A DNA stretch of 31,365 nt, from the NCBI GenBank assembly GCA_039184055.1, contig JBCDBH010000021.1, forward strand, positions 1 through 31,365, written 5' to 3'. Below are positions 7,581 to 15,400 of this stretch, piece after piece; positions within the stretch are counted from its first letter, which is position 1; each line of letters begins with the position of its first letter. The stretch comes from JBCDBH01 sp039184055 (GTDB taxonomy: Bacteria > Acidobacteriota > Thermoanaerobaculia > Multivoradales > J023). Position numbers and translations under genes: made by a program. The notes beneath the pieces are model-generated. The model worked only from the letters and a program-made list of their open reading frames with translations, had not been told where the DNA came from and did not search any database.

Positions 7581-8894
7581 TCAGACTCCGACGGTAGCGG
7601 TGTTGGTCGCGAGGATGGCGCGCAGCATGGCGATGTTGTCGCGATGGCCGGTGAGACGCGCGGTGACTTTGCCACGGATGGGATAGCCGAGCAGGTAGAG
7701 GTCGCCGATGATGTCGAGGATTTTGTGCCGGACGAATTCGTCGGGATACCGCAGCTCGGTGTTGATGACGTTGTCTTCACCGACCAGGATGAAGTTGTCG
7801 AGACGCCCACCCGAGGCGAGACCGAGCTCGGACATCATTTTGATGTCTTTGACGAAGCCGAAGGTACGCGCCGGTGCGATCTCTTCTTTGTAGAGCTCGT
7901 AGCTCGACATATCGAAGCTATGGATCTGCTCGCCGATCGGCGCCGGGTAGCGCAGATGGTAGGAAACGGTGAAGCCGTCGTAGGGCTCGAGGGTGAGGCT
8001 TTTGTCACCGCTACCGACACGGTATTCGCGATCGACCACGAGCTCGCGGCGTTGAGGACGCTGGATCTCGACGCCGGCTTCTTCGAGCACGTTGCAGAAC
8101 TCGACCGCCGAGCCGTCGAGCACCGGAATCTCACCGTGAACTTTGATCAAGAGATTGGTGATGCCGCTGGCGTGCAGGGCGCTGAGCAGGTGTTCGACGG
8201 TTTTGATCTGCTCGCCTTGGGGCCCGAGGGTGGTGGCGTAGTCGGTGTCGGCGACCTGCGCGACATGCGCAGGGATCACCCGTTCGGACGGCAGGGTGAG
8301 GAAGTGGATGCCGCTATCGGGCGGCAGCGGCTGGAGCACCATCCCGGTCCGCCGACCGCTGTGCAGACCGAGCCCGTAGATCACCGTCGAGCGACGCACC
8401 GTGCGTTGACGTTTGCGACCGTTGCGCACGATCGGTAGATCGAGCGGCGGGGTGAGCTCGTCGGCCAACTGGTCGCGATCACGACGTGATTCGACCGCCG
8501 GGGTTTTGTGGGGCGCCTCGACCATGGAGCGGCGATGCTCGAGCGCACCGGCGACCGCGTCGATCACCTGGTTGTAGGAAAGCGGCTTTTCGAGGTAGTC
8601 GTAGGCGCCCATCTTGACCGCCTTGACCGCGGTCGACACGGTGCCATGACCGGAAATCATGATCACCGCCGCCGCCGGGTCGTCTTCGCGGATCGCTTGC
8701 AGAACCTGGAGGCCATCACGATCGGGAAGCCAGATGTCGAGAAAGACGACATCGGGCCGCCGCTCGCGGTAGAGCGCGAGACCGTCGAGACCGCTGGTCG
8801 CGGAGAGGGTTTCGTAGCCTTCGTCGCCGAGCACGTCGGCGACGGTCGCGAGCACACCGGGCTCGTCGTCGATGATGAGAACGCTATTCGCCAT
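7581..8894 (-). CDS. lpxC: Response regulator receiver-LpxC fusion (UDP-3-O-acyl-GlcNAc deacetylase)
   Basis: 437 residues with two domains. Residues 1-122 are a complete CheY-like receiver: acidic pair D9/D10, phospho-acceptor D53 in VFLDIWLPD, switch Ser81 (MISGHGT) and Lys103 (EKP), most like NtrC/NtrX receivers. After a charged linker (about 123-163), residues 164-437 form a full LpxC: GLGLHSG, TVEHLLSAL (E234/H235), LDGSAVEF, ARTFGF, and RHKILDIIGD (H390, D394), with TGHRDN (His417) near the C-terminus. H235, H390 and D394 match the E. coli zinc ligands H79, H238 and D242. LpxC removes the acetyl group from UDP-3-O-acyl-GlcNAc, the committed step of lipid A synthesis in the cytosol. The fusion is a single uninterrupted frame. 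No histidine kinase lies in the window. Divergent from the zincin gene at 9007. Confidence 0.96.
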   Translation of the reverse strand: MANSVLIIDDEPGVLATVADVLGDEGYETLSATSGLDGLALYRERRPDVVFLDIWLPDRDGLQVLQAIREDDPAAAVIMISGHGTVSTAVKAVKMGAYDYLEKPLSYNQVIDAVAGALEHRRSMVEAPHKTPAVESRRDRDQLADELTPPLDLPIVRNGRKRQRTVRRSTVIYGLGLHSGRRTGMVLQPLPPDSGIHFLTLPSERVIPAHVAQVADTDYATTLGPQGEQIKTVEHLLSALHASGITNLLIKVHGEIPVLDGSAVEFCNVLEEAGVEIQRPQRRELVVDREYRVGSGDKSLTLEPYDGFTVSYHLRYPAPIGEQIHSFDMSSYELYKEEIAPARTFGFVKDIKMMSELGLASGGRLDNFILVGEDNVINTELRYPDEFVRHKILDIIGDLYLLGYPIRGKVTARLTGHRDNIAMLRAILATNTATVGV

Positions 8895-8994
8895 GTCTCG
8901 CCGTGCTCTTCCCCTCGATTCCCGTCACGCTCACTTCCACCTCATCACTACTCGTGAAGTGTATCGCACGGCACGAGCACCTCGGCGACGCTGC

Positions 8995-9000
8995 TATGCT
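8995..9000 (+). promoter_or_regulatory. -10 box placing the zincin transcript start at its ATG
   Basis: TATGCT is followed by exactly 6 nt and then the ATG at 9007, with no Shine-Dalgarno between them, so a leaderless mRNA is expected. No clear TTGACA-type -35 is seen. Confidence 0.5.
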
Positions 9001-9006
9001 GCCATC

Positions 9007-9372
9007 ATGCGCGTTCCGCTCAGACAATTCGAGAATCTCGTCGGCCAGGCGCTCGATGAGCTGCCCGAGCACTTCGCCTCTCTATTGGACAACGTGGTGG
9101 TGGTGGTCGAGGAGGAGCCGGATCCCGAGGATCTCGCCGAGGTCGGTATGGAACCAGGAGAAGACGAGCTGCTCGGTCTGTATCGTGGCGTGCCCTTGAC
9201 CGAACGCGAGACCGAAATGCTGCCGATGCTCCCCGATCAGGTAGTGATCTACCGAGGTCCCATCCTACGCATCTGTCGAGATCGACGCGAAGTGGTGCAA
9301 GAAGTGCGCGATACGGTCATTCACGAGCTCGGACACCATTTTGGTCTGTCCGACGAGGAGATGCCGTATTGA
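9007..9372 (+). CDS. Minimal zincin-like metallopeptidase family protein
   Basis: 121 residues, acidic, with no signal peptide. The C-terminal HELGHHFG (residues 106-113) is a zinc-binding HExxH motif followed by the usual Gly-Leu/Ser turn (GLSDEEM). The body begins with FENLVGQALDELPEHF, characteristic of the small 'metallopeptidase family' proteins (about 115-135 residues, PF06262-like) found widely in bacteria; their substrate is not known. A third zinc ligand is probably in the acidic segment after the helix (SDEE). The start at 9007 is chosen because the family begins near this Met and because of the -10 box 6 nt upstream. The next gene (GNAT) follows after 112 bp and has its own promoter, whose -35 overlaps this stop codon. 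Confidence 0.88.
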   Translation: MRVPLRQFENLVGQALDELPEHFASLLDNVVVVVEEEPDPEDLAEVGMEPGEDELLGLYRGVPLTERETEMLPMLPDQVVIYRGPILRICRDRREVVQEVRDTVIHELGHHFGLSDEEMPY

Positions 9373-9397
9373 GGCGTCGAGTCGGAACCGCTATGCT
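9369..9397 (+). promoter_or_regulatory. Promoter of the GNAT gene
   Basis: TTGAGG (9369-9374), 17-nt spacer, TATGCT (9392-9397): a good sigma-70-type promoter with correct spacing. The -35 overlaps the TGA stop of the zincin gene. Confidence 0.55.
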
Positions 9398-9484
9398 CTT
9401 TGCAACTACAACCGAACACCTCGCAAGACGATGCAGCGAGACTACCCGCGCGCCCCGGTCGCGCTGGACCTGCCATAGGGAAAG

Positions 9485-10054
9485 ATGTTGACGGAGATTG
9501 CCGACCGCGCACGCACACTGCCGGCAACGATCGAGCTGGACGGTCATCGACTCACCTTCCGGCTGATGCAAGCCGGCGACCAAGACGCCGTTCTCGCCTT
9601 TACTCGCGAGCTACGCGAGGAGGACCTGCTCTTCCTGCGTCTCGACATCACCCGTCCCGAGGTGGTCGATCAGTGGATCGAGAACATCGAGGCGAAACGC
9701 ACACGGACCGTCGTGGCGATCGATGACGATGGCAAGGTGCTCGGATACGGCAGCATCCATCTCAATGACGCCCTGTGGACGCGGCACCTGGGTGAGATCC
9801 GTTTGCTGGTGGTTCCGCAAATGCGTGGTCACGGTCTCGGACGCGCACTCGCCGAGTACGTCTTCACGGTCGCCCAAGATCTCGATCTGTCGAAACTGGT
9901 CGCGCAGATGATGAGCACCCAACACGACGCGCAAGATCTCTTTCATCACCTGGGCTTCATTCCCGAAGCCATGCTCCACGATTGGGTGATCGACCGCGCC
10001 GGTCGCACTCACGATCTGATCCTGATGGCGCGCGAGGTCGACGAAGACGTCTGA
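9485..10054 (+). CDS. GNAT-family N-acetyltransferase
   Basis: 189 residues. The acetyl-CoA pyrophosphate loop is visible as RGHGLGRAL (about residues 118-126), after the strand GEIRLLVVPQ and before the helix LAEYVFTVAQDL, followed by the typical C-terminal FHHLGFIPEA. The N-terminal half (LRLDITRPEVVDQWIENI) resembles the Leu/Asp-rich N-lobe of GNATs sometimes fused to other domains. AGGGAAAG directly precedes the ATG. The acceptor substrate (protein, amine or antibiotic) cannot be determined. The gene is followed by a 616-bp gene-free stretch. Confidence 0.85.
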   Translation: MLTEIADRARTLPATIELDGHRLTFRLMQAGDQDAVLAFTRELREEDLLFLRLDITRPEVVDQWIENIEAKRTRTVVAIDDDGKVLGYGSIHLNDALWTRHLGEIRLLVVPQMRGHGLGRALAEYVFTVAQDLDLSKLVAQMMSTQHDAQDLFHHLGFIPEAMLHDWVIDRAGRTHDLILMAREVDEDV

Positions 10055-10528
10055 TTCGCGCGGTCCTCGATCACGATCCGAAGACTGTTCATCTTTACAC
10101 TTCGCTGACAACCGCCAGCTGTGTATACTCCGGCTGTCTGGCTCTTCAGGCGCCTACCCTCTCGCAGCATGGCACTCCGCCATGGCTGTCTTGGAATCCC
10201 CTAACATGCCAATCGTGCAGCACGCGCCAAAGTGGCGTGCCGAATGGGCATACCGACCAGTCGGAATTGCGCGCAATGCAGCGAAAAACACCGCAATTCG
10301 AAGGTCTGCGTCACAAAATTCGTCGAGGGAACACTGGCACGCCTCTTGCTATTAAGAAGGGCAAGTCAAAAAGATCGGAGATTCACCGGGTACTCACTCG
10401 ACAGTTCTGATCTTCGAGCCTCAAGGCTCACTGACCAACCTAAAACGAACGGTGGCTCACAAAGCCGTCGCCTTCCATACATCTGACCTACCTTTCATTT
10501 TCCCTCCTACAATTGACTAACCTTGATC

Positions 10529-10554
10529 GGCCACCCCGGAGTCATGGGGTGGCC
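10529..10554. terminator. 9-bp hairpin, terminator-like or leader structure
   Basis: GGCCACCCC, loop GGAGTCAT, then GGGGTGGCC: a perfect 9-bp stem just upstream of the operator palindrome. No T-tract follows on the plus strand. Confidence 0.45.
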
Positions 10555-10565
10555 CTGCCACGTCT

Positions 10566-10585
10566 ATTCGACCGAACGGTCGAAT
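10566..10585. promoter_or_regulatory. Perfect palindromic operator candidate
   Basis: ATTCGACCG-AA-CGGTCGAAT is a 20-bp inverted repeat with perfect 9-bp arms, centred about 95 bp upstream of the SDR start at 10671. The core ACCG-AA-CGGT resembles operators of dimeric TetR-type repressors. No such regulator lies in the window. Confidence 0.6.
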
Positions 10586-10658
10586 CGTCCAGACATGGCC
10601 ATAGATGCGCATCGGGATAGAGCACTCCGCGCACGAGTCCGAGACCGAGCGAATCCGG

Positions 10659-10664
10659 TAGCAT
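10659..10664 (+). promoter_or_regulatory. -10 box 6 nt before the second SDR start
   Basis: TAGCAT, 6 nt, then ATG at 10671, with no Shine-Dalgarno: the same arrangement as before the zincin and S33 peptidase genes. Confidence 0.45.
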
Positions 10665-10670
10665 GGCGTC

Positions 10671-11432
10671 ATGGCGACACTTCGCGACCGTACTCTGATC
10701 ATCACCGGTGCCTCGTCCGGTATCGGCGCTAGCTTGGCTCATGAATGTGCCCGTCGCGGCGCGAATCTCGGCTTGCTCGCTCGACGCACTGACCGTCTCG
10801 AGGCGCTCGCCGAAGAGCTCGCGCCAACGGGTGTCAATGTGGCATGGGCGAGCGCCGACGTCACCGATGACGATGGACTGAGCCAGGCTCTCGACCAGCT
10901 CGAGGCCGAGCTCGGCCAAGTCGACATCATGGTGGCCAACGCCGGCTACAACCGTCCGGAGGGCGCCTCCGATTTCAAACCCGGGCGCGGCCTGGCCATC
11001 TACGACGTCAATCTGCTCGGCACCCTCCGTGCCTTCGATTGGGCCCTCCCCCGCTTTCTCGAGCAGGGCAGTGGCCAATTGGTGGGCGTGGCGTCGGTCG
11101 CGTCCTTCTTCGGTTTGCCCGGCAACGCCGCCTATTGCGGCAGCAAGGCAGCGATGCGCTACCACATGCAAAGCCTGCGTTTGACCTTCAAACGCAAGCG
11201 CATCGCCGTCACTACGATTTGCCCGGGCTTTGTCGAGAGTGAGCTGACCGGCAAGATGAAGGGCAAATTTCCGATGCCTTTCATGTGGCCGACCGCCAAG
11301 GCGACACGTAAGATCGCCGACGCCATCGAGCAACGACGCGCCGAAGTGGTCTTTCCGTGGCAGATGCGACTCGGTGTGGGCCTCATCACGCGTCTGCCGC
11401 GCCCCGTGGCCGAAAAGCTAATCGGTGGCTGA
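10671..11432 (+). CDS. SDR-family oxidoreductase
   Basis: 253 residues. TGASSGIG (residues 12-19), LARR (a basic pair after the second strand, suggesting NADPH), DVTDDD (adenine contact), NAGYN (90-94), Ser142 and YCGSK (Tyr155/Lys159) form a complete classical SDR site; PGFVESEL follows. The C-terminal region, with AEVVFPWQMRLGVGLITRLPRPVAEKL, resembles membrane-peripheral SDRs acting on lipid or steroid-like substrates, but the substrate is not identifiable. It is probably regulated through the palindrome about 95 bp upstream. Its 3' end overlaps the end of the convergent TylF-like gene by 15 bp. It is not closely similar to the SDR at 6682. Confidence 0.92.
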   Translation: MATLRDRTLIITGASSGIGASLAHECARRGANLGLLARRTDRLEALAEELAPTGVNVAWASADVTDDDGLSQALDQLEAELGQVDIMVANAGYNRPEGASDFKPGRGLAIYDVNLLGTLRAFDWALPRFLEQGSGQLVGVASVASFFGLPGNAAYCGSKAAMRYHMQSLRLTFKRKRIAVTTICPGFVESELTGKMKGKFPMPFMWPTAKATRKIADAIEQRRAEVVFPWQMRLGVGLITRLPRPVAEKLIGG

Positions 11433-12308
11433 GTCGGAGCGCCTGCTGAGGTAGAAGATCTTCGCCTCGTCGTGCCAACCGTCGGCGGCTTCGGTGTCGA
11501 AATACGGGTGAGCGTCGAGAAACTCACGGAACGCCCGCTGCTCACCGTGGCCTTCGTCGGTGGACAACCAATCGTCGAAGAAGATCACCGCGTGCTCGCG
11601 AATCAACGGCGCGCAGAACTCGAGCGCTTCGCGGGTCGACGTATAGAGATCACAGTCGATCATGATCAAACCGGCCCGCTCGAGACCGTGCTCACGCACC
11701 AGCTCGGGGGTCAGGCTGTCGCTGAAGAAGCCTTTGACGAGATGCGTCCGCCGCCAGTCGACCCCGGCCTCGTCGAGACGCGAACGGGTGAACGAGAGCG
11801 CCGAGCGATATTGACCCGGAAGCCACACCCCGTCCTGCTCCGCCGTATCGGGAAGACCTTCGAACGAGTCGAAGCCGAAGATCCGCACCTGGGAGAGCTC
11901 TGGTCGCACCGCCAGCGTGCGGTGCATACAGGCCACCGAGCCGCCCTGGTAGACACCGAACTCGAAATAATCACCAACCCGCTCCGCGCCGTCTTTTGCC
12001 TGCAGCCAATCGAGCGCTGCCGCCTGGCTGGTCTCGAGCGCCTGCGCCGGCTGGAAGTCCACCGTGATACGAAAGGTGTTGATCAGGACTTCCTGGATCC
12101 AGGCCTTCATCTTGGGGGTCAGAAAGCGCCCGACGAATCGGCCGACGATGCGAAAGAGCTTACCCAGAGGCGACTCTTTGGTCTTCGCGGCCGCGCCGCC
12201 CGCGACCGTGGATGCCGGTGCCGGCGAGGCCCCGGTGGGAGGCAGAGCGTCGACCAGCGGACCACGAGCCGTCGCGCGAAGAAATTGGATCACCACTTTT
12301 CGGATCAT
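11418..12308 (-). CDS. TylF/MycF-like class I methyltransferase
   Basis: 296 residues. Starts at ATG 12308, preceded by GAGG with a 5-nt gap; the frame is open further upstream but without a ribosome site. After a basic N-terminus and an Ala/Pro-rich linker, the domain shows the TylF signatures: FEFGVYQGGSV (SAM binding), FGFDSFEGLP, IDCDLYTSTREAL (a metal/sugar-binding Asp region) and VIFFDDW. TylF/MycF enzymes O-methylate sugars using SAM and Mg2+; homologues are also common in polysaccharide clusters. Placement 120 bp downstream of a flippase fits methylation of an exported glycan. The start is in a spacer containing GATACT (about 12403-12408, minus strand), so it may also have its own promoter. 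Confidence 0.85.
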   Translation of the reverse strand: MIRKVVIQFLRATARGPLVDALPPTGASPAPASTVAGGAAAKTKESPLGKLFRIVGRFVGRFLTPKMKAWIQEVLINTFRITVDFQPAQALETSQAAALDWLQAKDGAERVGDYFEFGVYQGGSVACMHRTLAVRPELSQVRIFGFDSFEGLPDTAEQDGVWLPGQYRSALSFTRSRLDEAGVDWRRTHLVKGFFSDSLTPELVREHGLERAGLIMIDCDLYTSTREALEFCAPLIREHAVIFFDDWLSTDEGHGEQRAFREFLDAHPYFDTEAADGWHDEAKIFYLSRRSDSATD

Positions 12309-12428
12309 GCGAGCCTCGATGCTGGGAAAAACGCGGTAGCCATTACCGGTCGGAAGGTCTCTCGGGAGGAAGTTCGCGGGCGACCCGCCCACGCGGCGGC
12401 ACAGTATCAAAGACTCGGCGACCCGCGA

Positions 12429-13907
12429 TCACCCGTCGGCTCGAGCCGGCTCGCCGTCCACATCCGTGGGCCGGCGAAAGAAGGCGATGAATGCCGGCCC
12501 GAATCTCCAGCCGACTAGGGCCGTGGCGACCACCGCGGCGACACACGAGGCAATCAGCCGGAGCCACGGATCTTCCGGCCACCACCACCACACCAACGCG
12601 AATCCCGGTAGCGGCAAGAGGTACACCCACGCCAAATCGCGGATCAGGCGGCCGAATCCCGCTGGCGCGACCTTCCACAGCGCCCAGGCCATAGGAATCA
12701 CCCCGAGCGGCAGGAGATTGACCCACGCCATCCCCACCGGCCCACCGAGCGTCCCGGTGAGCACATAGCCACCGATCCCGAACGACAACACGGTGAGCAG
12801 ACACGAGACGATCCAGATGCGATCGAGATGCTGGGTCTTGAGCACTTCGCCACCGAAGCGAGAAAAGGGATCGAGCAACGGCGCCAAGGCGAGAATGCGC
12901 AAATAGGTCGGCGCGTCGGTCCATTGCTCACCACCGACGATCCGGAGCACCAGCTCGGCATTGAGCATCAGCACCAGCGCCACCTGCACTTCGAAGGCGA
13001 CCACGAAAACGGTGGCGAGCGAGTAGGTGCGAAAGAGCTTGGCGGTGGTGGCGCGTAAAGCGATCAAAGCTGGATAGAGCGCGCGACCGATCGCCGGGTG
13101 GAGGATCTGAACGGAGACGATGGTCGCCCATTCGTAGGCGAAGGTGTAGTTGCCGATGTCGTCGAACGGAAAGCGCAGCCCGAGCACGAGCGGATCGATG
13201 TGACGGGTCAGCAGGAGCAAGAACCAGATCGCCGCGAGCGGTAGCGATGCCTGGATCAGCTCGAAGGTGCCACCACGATGAAAATGCAGCGGCATCACCT
13301 TCCAGGCGCGCAACCACAGGGTGGCGGCGTACACCGCCGCCGAAGCGATATGCCCGGCGATCAACGCCCACACGCCGTGATCCAAAAAGGACAACCCGAC
13401 TGCGGTGAGCACGAATGCGAGGTTGCGTAGCACCTCGGGCACGACCGTCCGCCCCACCAACAGCTCACCGTCGAAGAAATACCGTGGAACGGTGGCCAAC
13501 CCTTCGAAGAAGAGATAGAGCGTCAAGGCTCGTAACACCCCGATCATCTCGGGATGTGGCTCGACATAGAGATGGGAGATCCACGGCGCGCCGACGAACG
13601 ACAGCACCACCAGCGCGCCACCCCACACCACCTCCACCAACAAGAGGTTGCCGTAGGGACGCGGTGGCTCGACCCGCATCACGTGGTAGGCCACCCCGAG
13701 ATCGCGTACCGCGCCGAGCACCAGGAACACCACCCAGGCCCAGGTGAAGAGTCCCCAATCCTCCGGTGGCACGGTGCGACGCAGAATCAGGATGGCGCCA
13801 AAGGTCACCATCACGCGCCAGCCTTGGGAAAAGCTGGCCGCGAGCGCCGAGTGCAAGAAACGGGTTGTGGTCGACGGCCCGGGCTCGTTCGGTGCCGGAT
13901 CGGTCAC
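12429..13907 (-). CDS. Polysaccharide flippase (Wzx/MOP-type membrane protein)
   Basis: 492 residues with about 12-14 hydrophobic segments from residue 15 onward and short charged loops, the layout of the MOP/oligosaccharide flippase superfamily. SFSQGWRVMVTFGAILILRR and the GLFTWAWVVFLVLGAVRDLG segment resemble the conserved first helices and the 'gD.G' turn of Wzx proteins. It would move undecaprenyl-linked sugars across the inner membrane. It starts at GTG 13907, overlapping the GTPase stop (GTGA, 13904-13907), so it is translationally coupled to the DUF3482 GTPase. No glycosyltransferase or polymerase is in the window. It could instead export a different lipid-linked molecule. Confidence 0.85.
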   Translation of the reverse strand: MTDPAPNEPGPSTTTRFLHSALAASFSQGWRVMVTFGAILILRRTVPPEDWGLFTWAWVVFLVLGAVRDLGVAYHVMRVEPPRPYGNLLLVEVVWGGALVVLSFVGAPWISHLYVEPHPEMIGVLRALTLYLFFEGLATVPRYFFDGELLVGRTVVPEVLRNLAFVLTAVGLSFLDHGVWALIAGHIASAAVYAATLWLRAWKVMPLHFHRGGTFELIQASLPLAAIWFLLLLTRHIDPLVLGLRFPFDDIGNYTFAYEWATIVSVQILHPAIGRALYPALIALRATTAKLFRTYSLATVFVVAFEVQVALVLMLNAELVLRIVGGEQWTDAPTYLRILALAPLLDPFSRFGGEVLKTQHLDRIWIVSCLLTVLSFGIGGYVLTGTLGGPVGMAWVNLLPLGVIPMAWALWKVAPAGFGRLIRDLAWVYLLPLPGFALVWWWWPEDPWLRLIASCVAAVVATALVGWRFGPAFIAFFRRPTDVDGEPARADG

Positions 13908-15400
13908 GAGTCGAGCAATTCCTTTGCGTCGGGATAGGCGGTGGTCAACACACGTCGGGTCGCGTCGTCGAGCCCGCGACGCAACAGCGCCGTCGCCTCG
14001 GCCCGCTCCTCTTCACGACGCGTCACGACCTGCCAACGCTCCGCCCAGCGCTCGGGCTCGATGGCCAACGTCGTGCTCACCGCGTCACGCCAGCGCTCCG
14101 GCTCGTCGGCACGCAGCTCGAAACTGCCGCGTCCCCGTCCGAAATGCGCCACGGCCAAATAGCGCAGCAGAGTCTGCGCGGTCAGACGATCGAGAAACGG
14201 CGCGGTCCACCCAACCAGCGGTCGCTTGTGTGCCGTCACCATCTGATAGCCACGCGCCAGTCCGGCGCCACCGAGCGCACCGAGAATCGCGCCCGCCACC
14301 ATGCCACCACCGAAGGTCAAGCCCCCGGAGAGCAGATCGGCGGTCAAGCCACCGAGCGCACCGGAAATCACCCCACCGAACAGCGCGCCGCGTTCGGGAT
14401 CGATCGCTTCCAATCCTTCGACCGCGTAGGCGTCGACCTGACGCTCGACCTCAGCGGCCGCCGTCCCCGACAAGCCGTGGATTTCGAGCAAGGCGGTCAT
14501 CAACGTGCGGGTGTGTTGCTCGAGCCGGTCGGCGAGCACGGTCATGGCTTGCTTCTTCTCGTCTCGGTTCGGATTCTTGCTCGGCAACGCCTCGCGATCC
14601 CGCGCCACGGTGGCGAGGTAATGCGCCATGGCGTCGAGCGCGCGATCAAAGACCTCGAGATTGCGAGACCGCCACACCACCTCGAGTCGCTCGAGCACCG
14701 CCTGCTTGCTCGCGTCGAGCCACGGCGCGAGCCGATCGAGCAACAGGGTCTCCTGAACCCACGAGCGACTGAAGGCGTCGAGCAACACGACATCCTTCAC
14801 CACTTCGTGCCGCTCCACCGTATGCCGTCGCCACGCTTCCCGACGCGCGGCGACGACGCTCGGTGGCAGACTCGCCTCACCCGTTTGATTGAGCACCACC
14901 ACCACCGGTCGGCCCAGCCAACCGAGCAGCTCGAGCTCGGGATCGACATAGCCCGCCTCTTCCGGCAGCTCGGTGGCGTTGACCAAATAAAGCACGACGT
15001 CGGCGTCTTCCCGTACCGTGATCGCGGCTCGCTGGCTCGAATAAAGCGGTCGATCGGTGAGCCGGTCCCAGGTTTGTTGCAGGAACCACAGCACCGGCTT
15101 TTCTTCGGTACGGAGCCGGCGGAGCAGGCGTGCCGAATCGCCAAAACCCGGTGTATCCCACAGCATCAGTCGCTCCCCCGCCGCTTCGAGCAAGTCGAAA
15201 CGCTCGCTTTCCTCGGTAACGTGGGCGCGGTCCAGCACCTCACCGACATCGCGTCGTAGCAGGGTGCGGGCGAGGGTCGTCTTGCCGACATTGGTATGCG
15301 ACACCAATGCGAGGGTGACGCTCGACGCTTCGGGTATCGTCTCGTGGTCTGGAGCCTCGGTGAGGCTTGAGTCCTTCTCGGTTACGTCCTTCGCGGTCAC
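13904..15400 (-). CDS. DUF3482-type GTPase
   Basis: 498 residues from GTG 15400, chosen because GGAG lies 5 nt upstream and the GTGA overlaps the previous stop; the frame is open further upstream (ATG 15421). The N-terminal G domain has a P-loop SHTNVGKTT (residues 34-42; Ser replaces the usual first Gly), WDTPGFGDS (D82-G85, G3) and VLNQTG (N171-G174) in place of NKxD. The C-terminal half is helical, with a Gly-rich hydrophobic hairpin (about 355-400) likely to insert in membrane, then a basic tail. This matches GTPase/DUF3482 proteins, known from sequence to be encoded next to DUF2868 proteins as here. The function of the family is unknown; its build recalls membrane-remodelling GTPases. 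Confidence 0.88.
   Translation of the reverse strand: MTAKDVTEKDSSLTEAPDHETIPEASSVTLALVSHTNVGKTTLARTLLRRDVGEVLDRAHVTEESERFDLLEAAGERLMLWDTPGFGDSARLLRRLRTEEKPVLWFLQQTWDRLTDRPLYSSQRAAITVREDADVVLYLVNATELPEEAGYVDPELELLGWLGRPVVVVLNQTGEASLPPSVVAARREAWRRHTVERHEVVKDVVLLDAFSRSWVQETLLLDRLAPWLDASKQAVLERLEVVWRSRNLEVFDRALDAMAHYLATVARDREALPSKNPNRDEKKQAMTVLADRLEQHTRTLMTALLEIHGLSGTAAAEVERQVDAYAVEGLEAIDPERGALFGGVISGALGGLTADLLSGGLTFGGGMVAGAILGALGGAGLARGYQMVTAHKRPLVGWTAPFLDRLTAQTLLRYLAVAHFGRGRGSFELRADEPERWRDAVSTTLAIEPERWAERWQVVTRREEERAEATALLRRGLDDATRRVLTTAYPDAKELLDS

Larger units (their letters stand above)
10055..10670 (+). other. Gene-free regulatory region upstream of the second SDR
   Basis: 616 bp with no frame that looks like a protein: the open frames at 9982-10410 and 10232-10486 have mixed, low-similarity composition and no ribosome sites. 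The stretch is less GC-rich than its surroundings. It contains CATGGC/GCCATG and GAGCC/GGCTC small hairpins, a 9-bp hairpin (10529-10554), a perfect 20-bp palindrome (10566-10585) and a -10 box (10659-10664). It could hold a small RNA or a decayed gene. Confidence 0.55.

Noticed and set aside
7116..8438. 440-codon open frame on the plus strand
   Set aside because: It overlaps SDR motifs at its start and is antisense to the receiver-LpxC gene; its composition is only the complement of a GC-rich gene.
9982..10486. Overlapping open frames in the spacer before the second SDR, with a CQSC-like pair of cysteines
   Set aside because: Only one C-x-x-C pair, no second pair for a zinc ribbon, no ribosome site, and the first frame begins inside the GNAT gene.
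13766..15259. 497-codon open frame on the plus strand
   Set aside because: Antisense to the DUF3482 GTPase and the flippase start; no recognisable motif.
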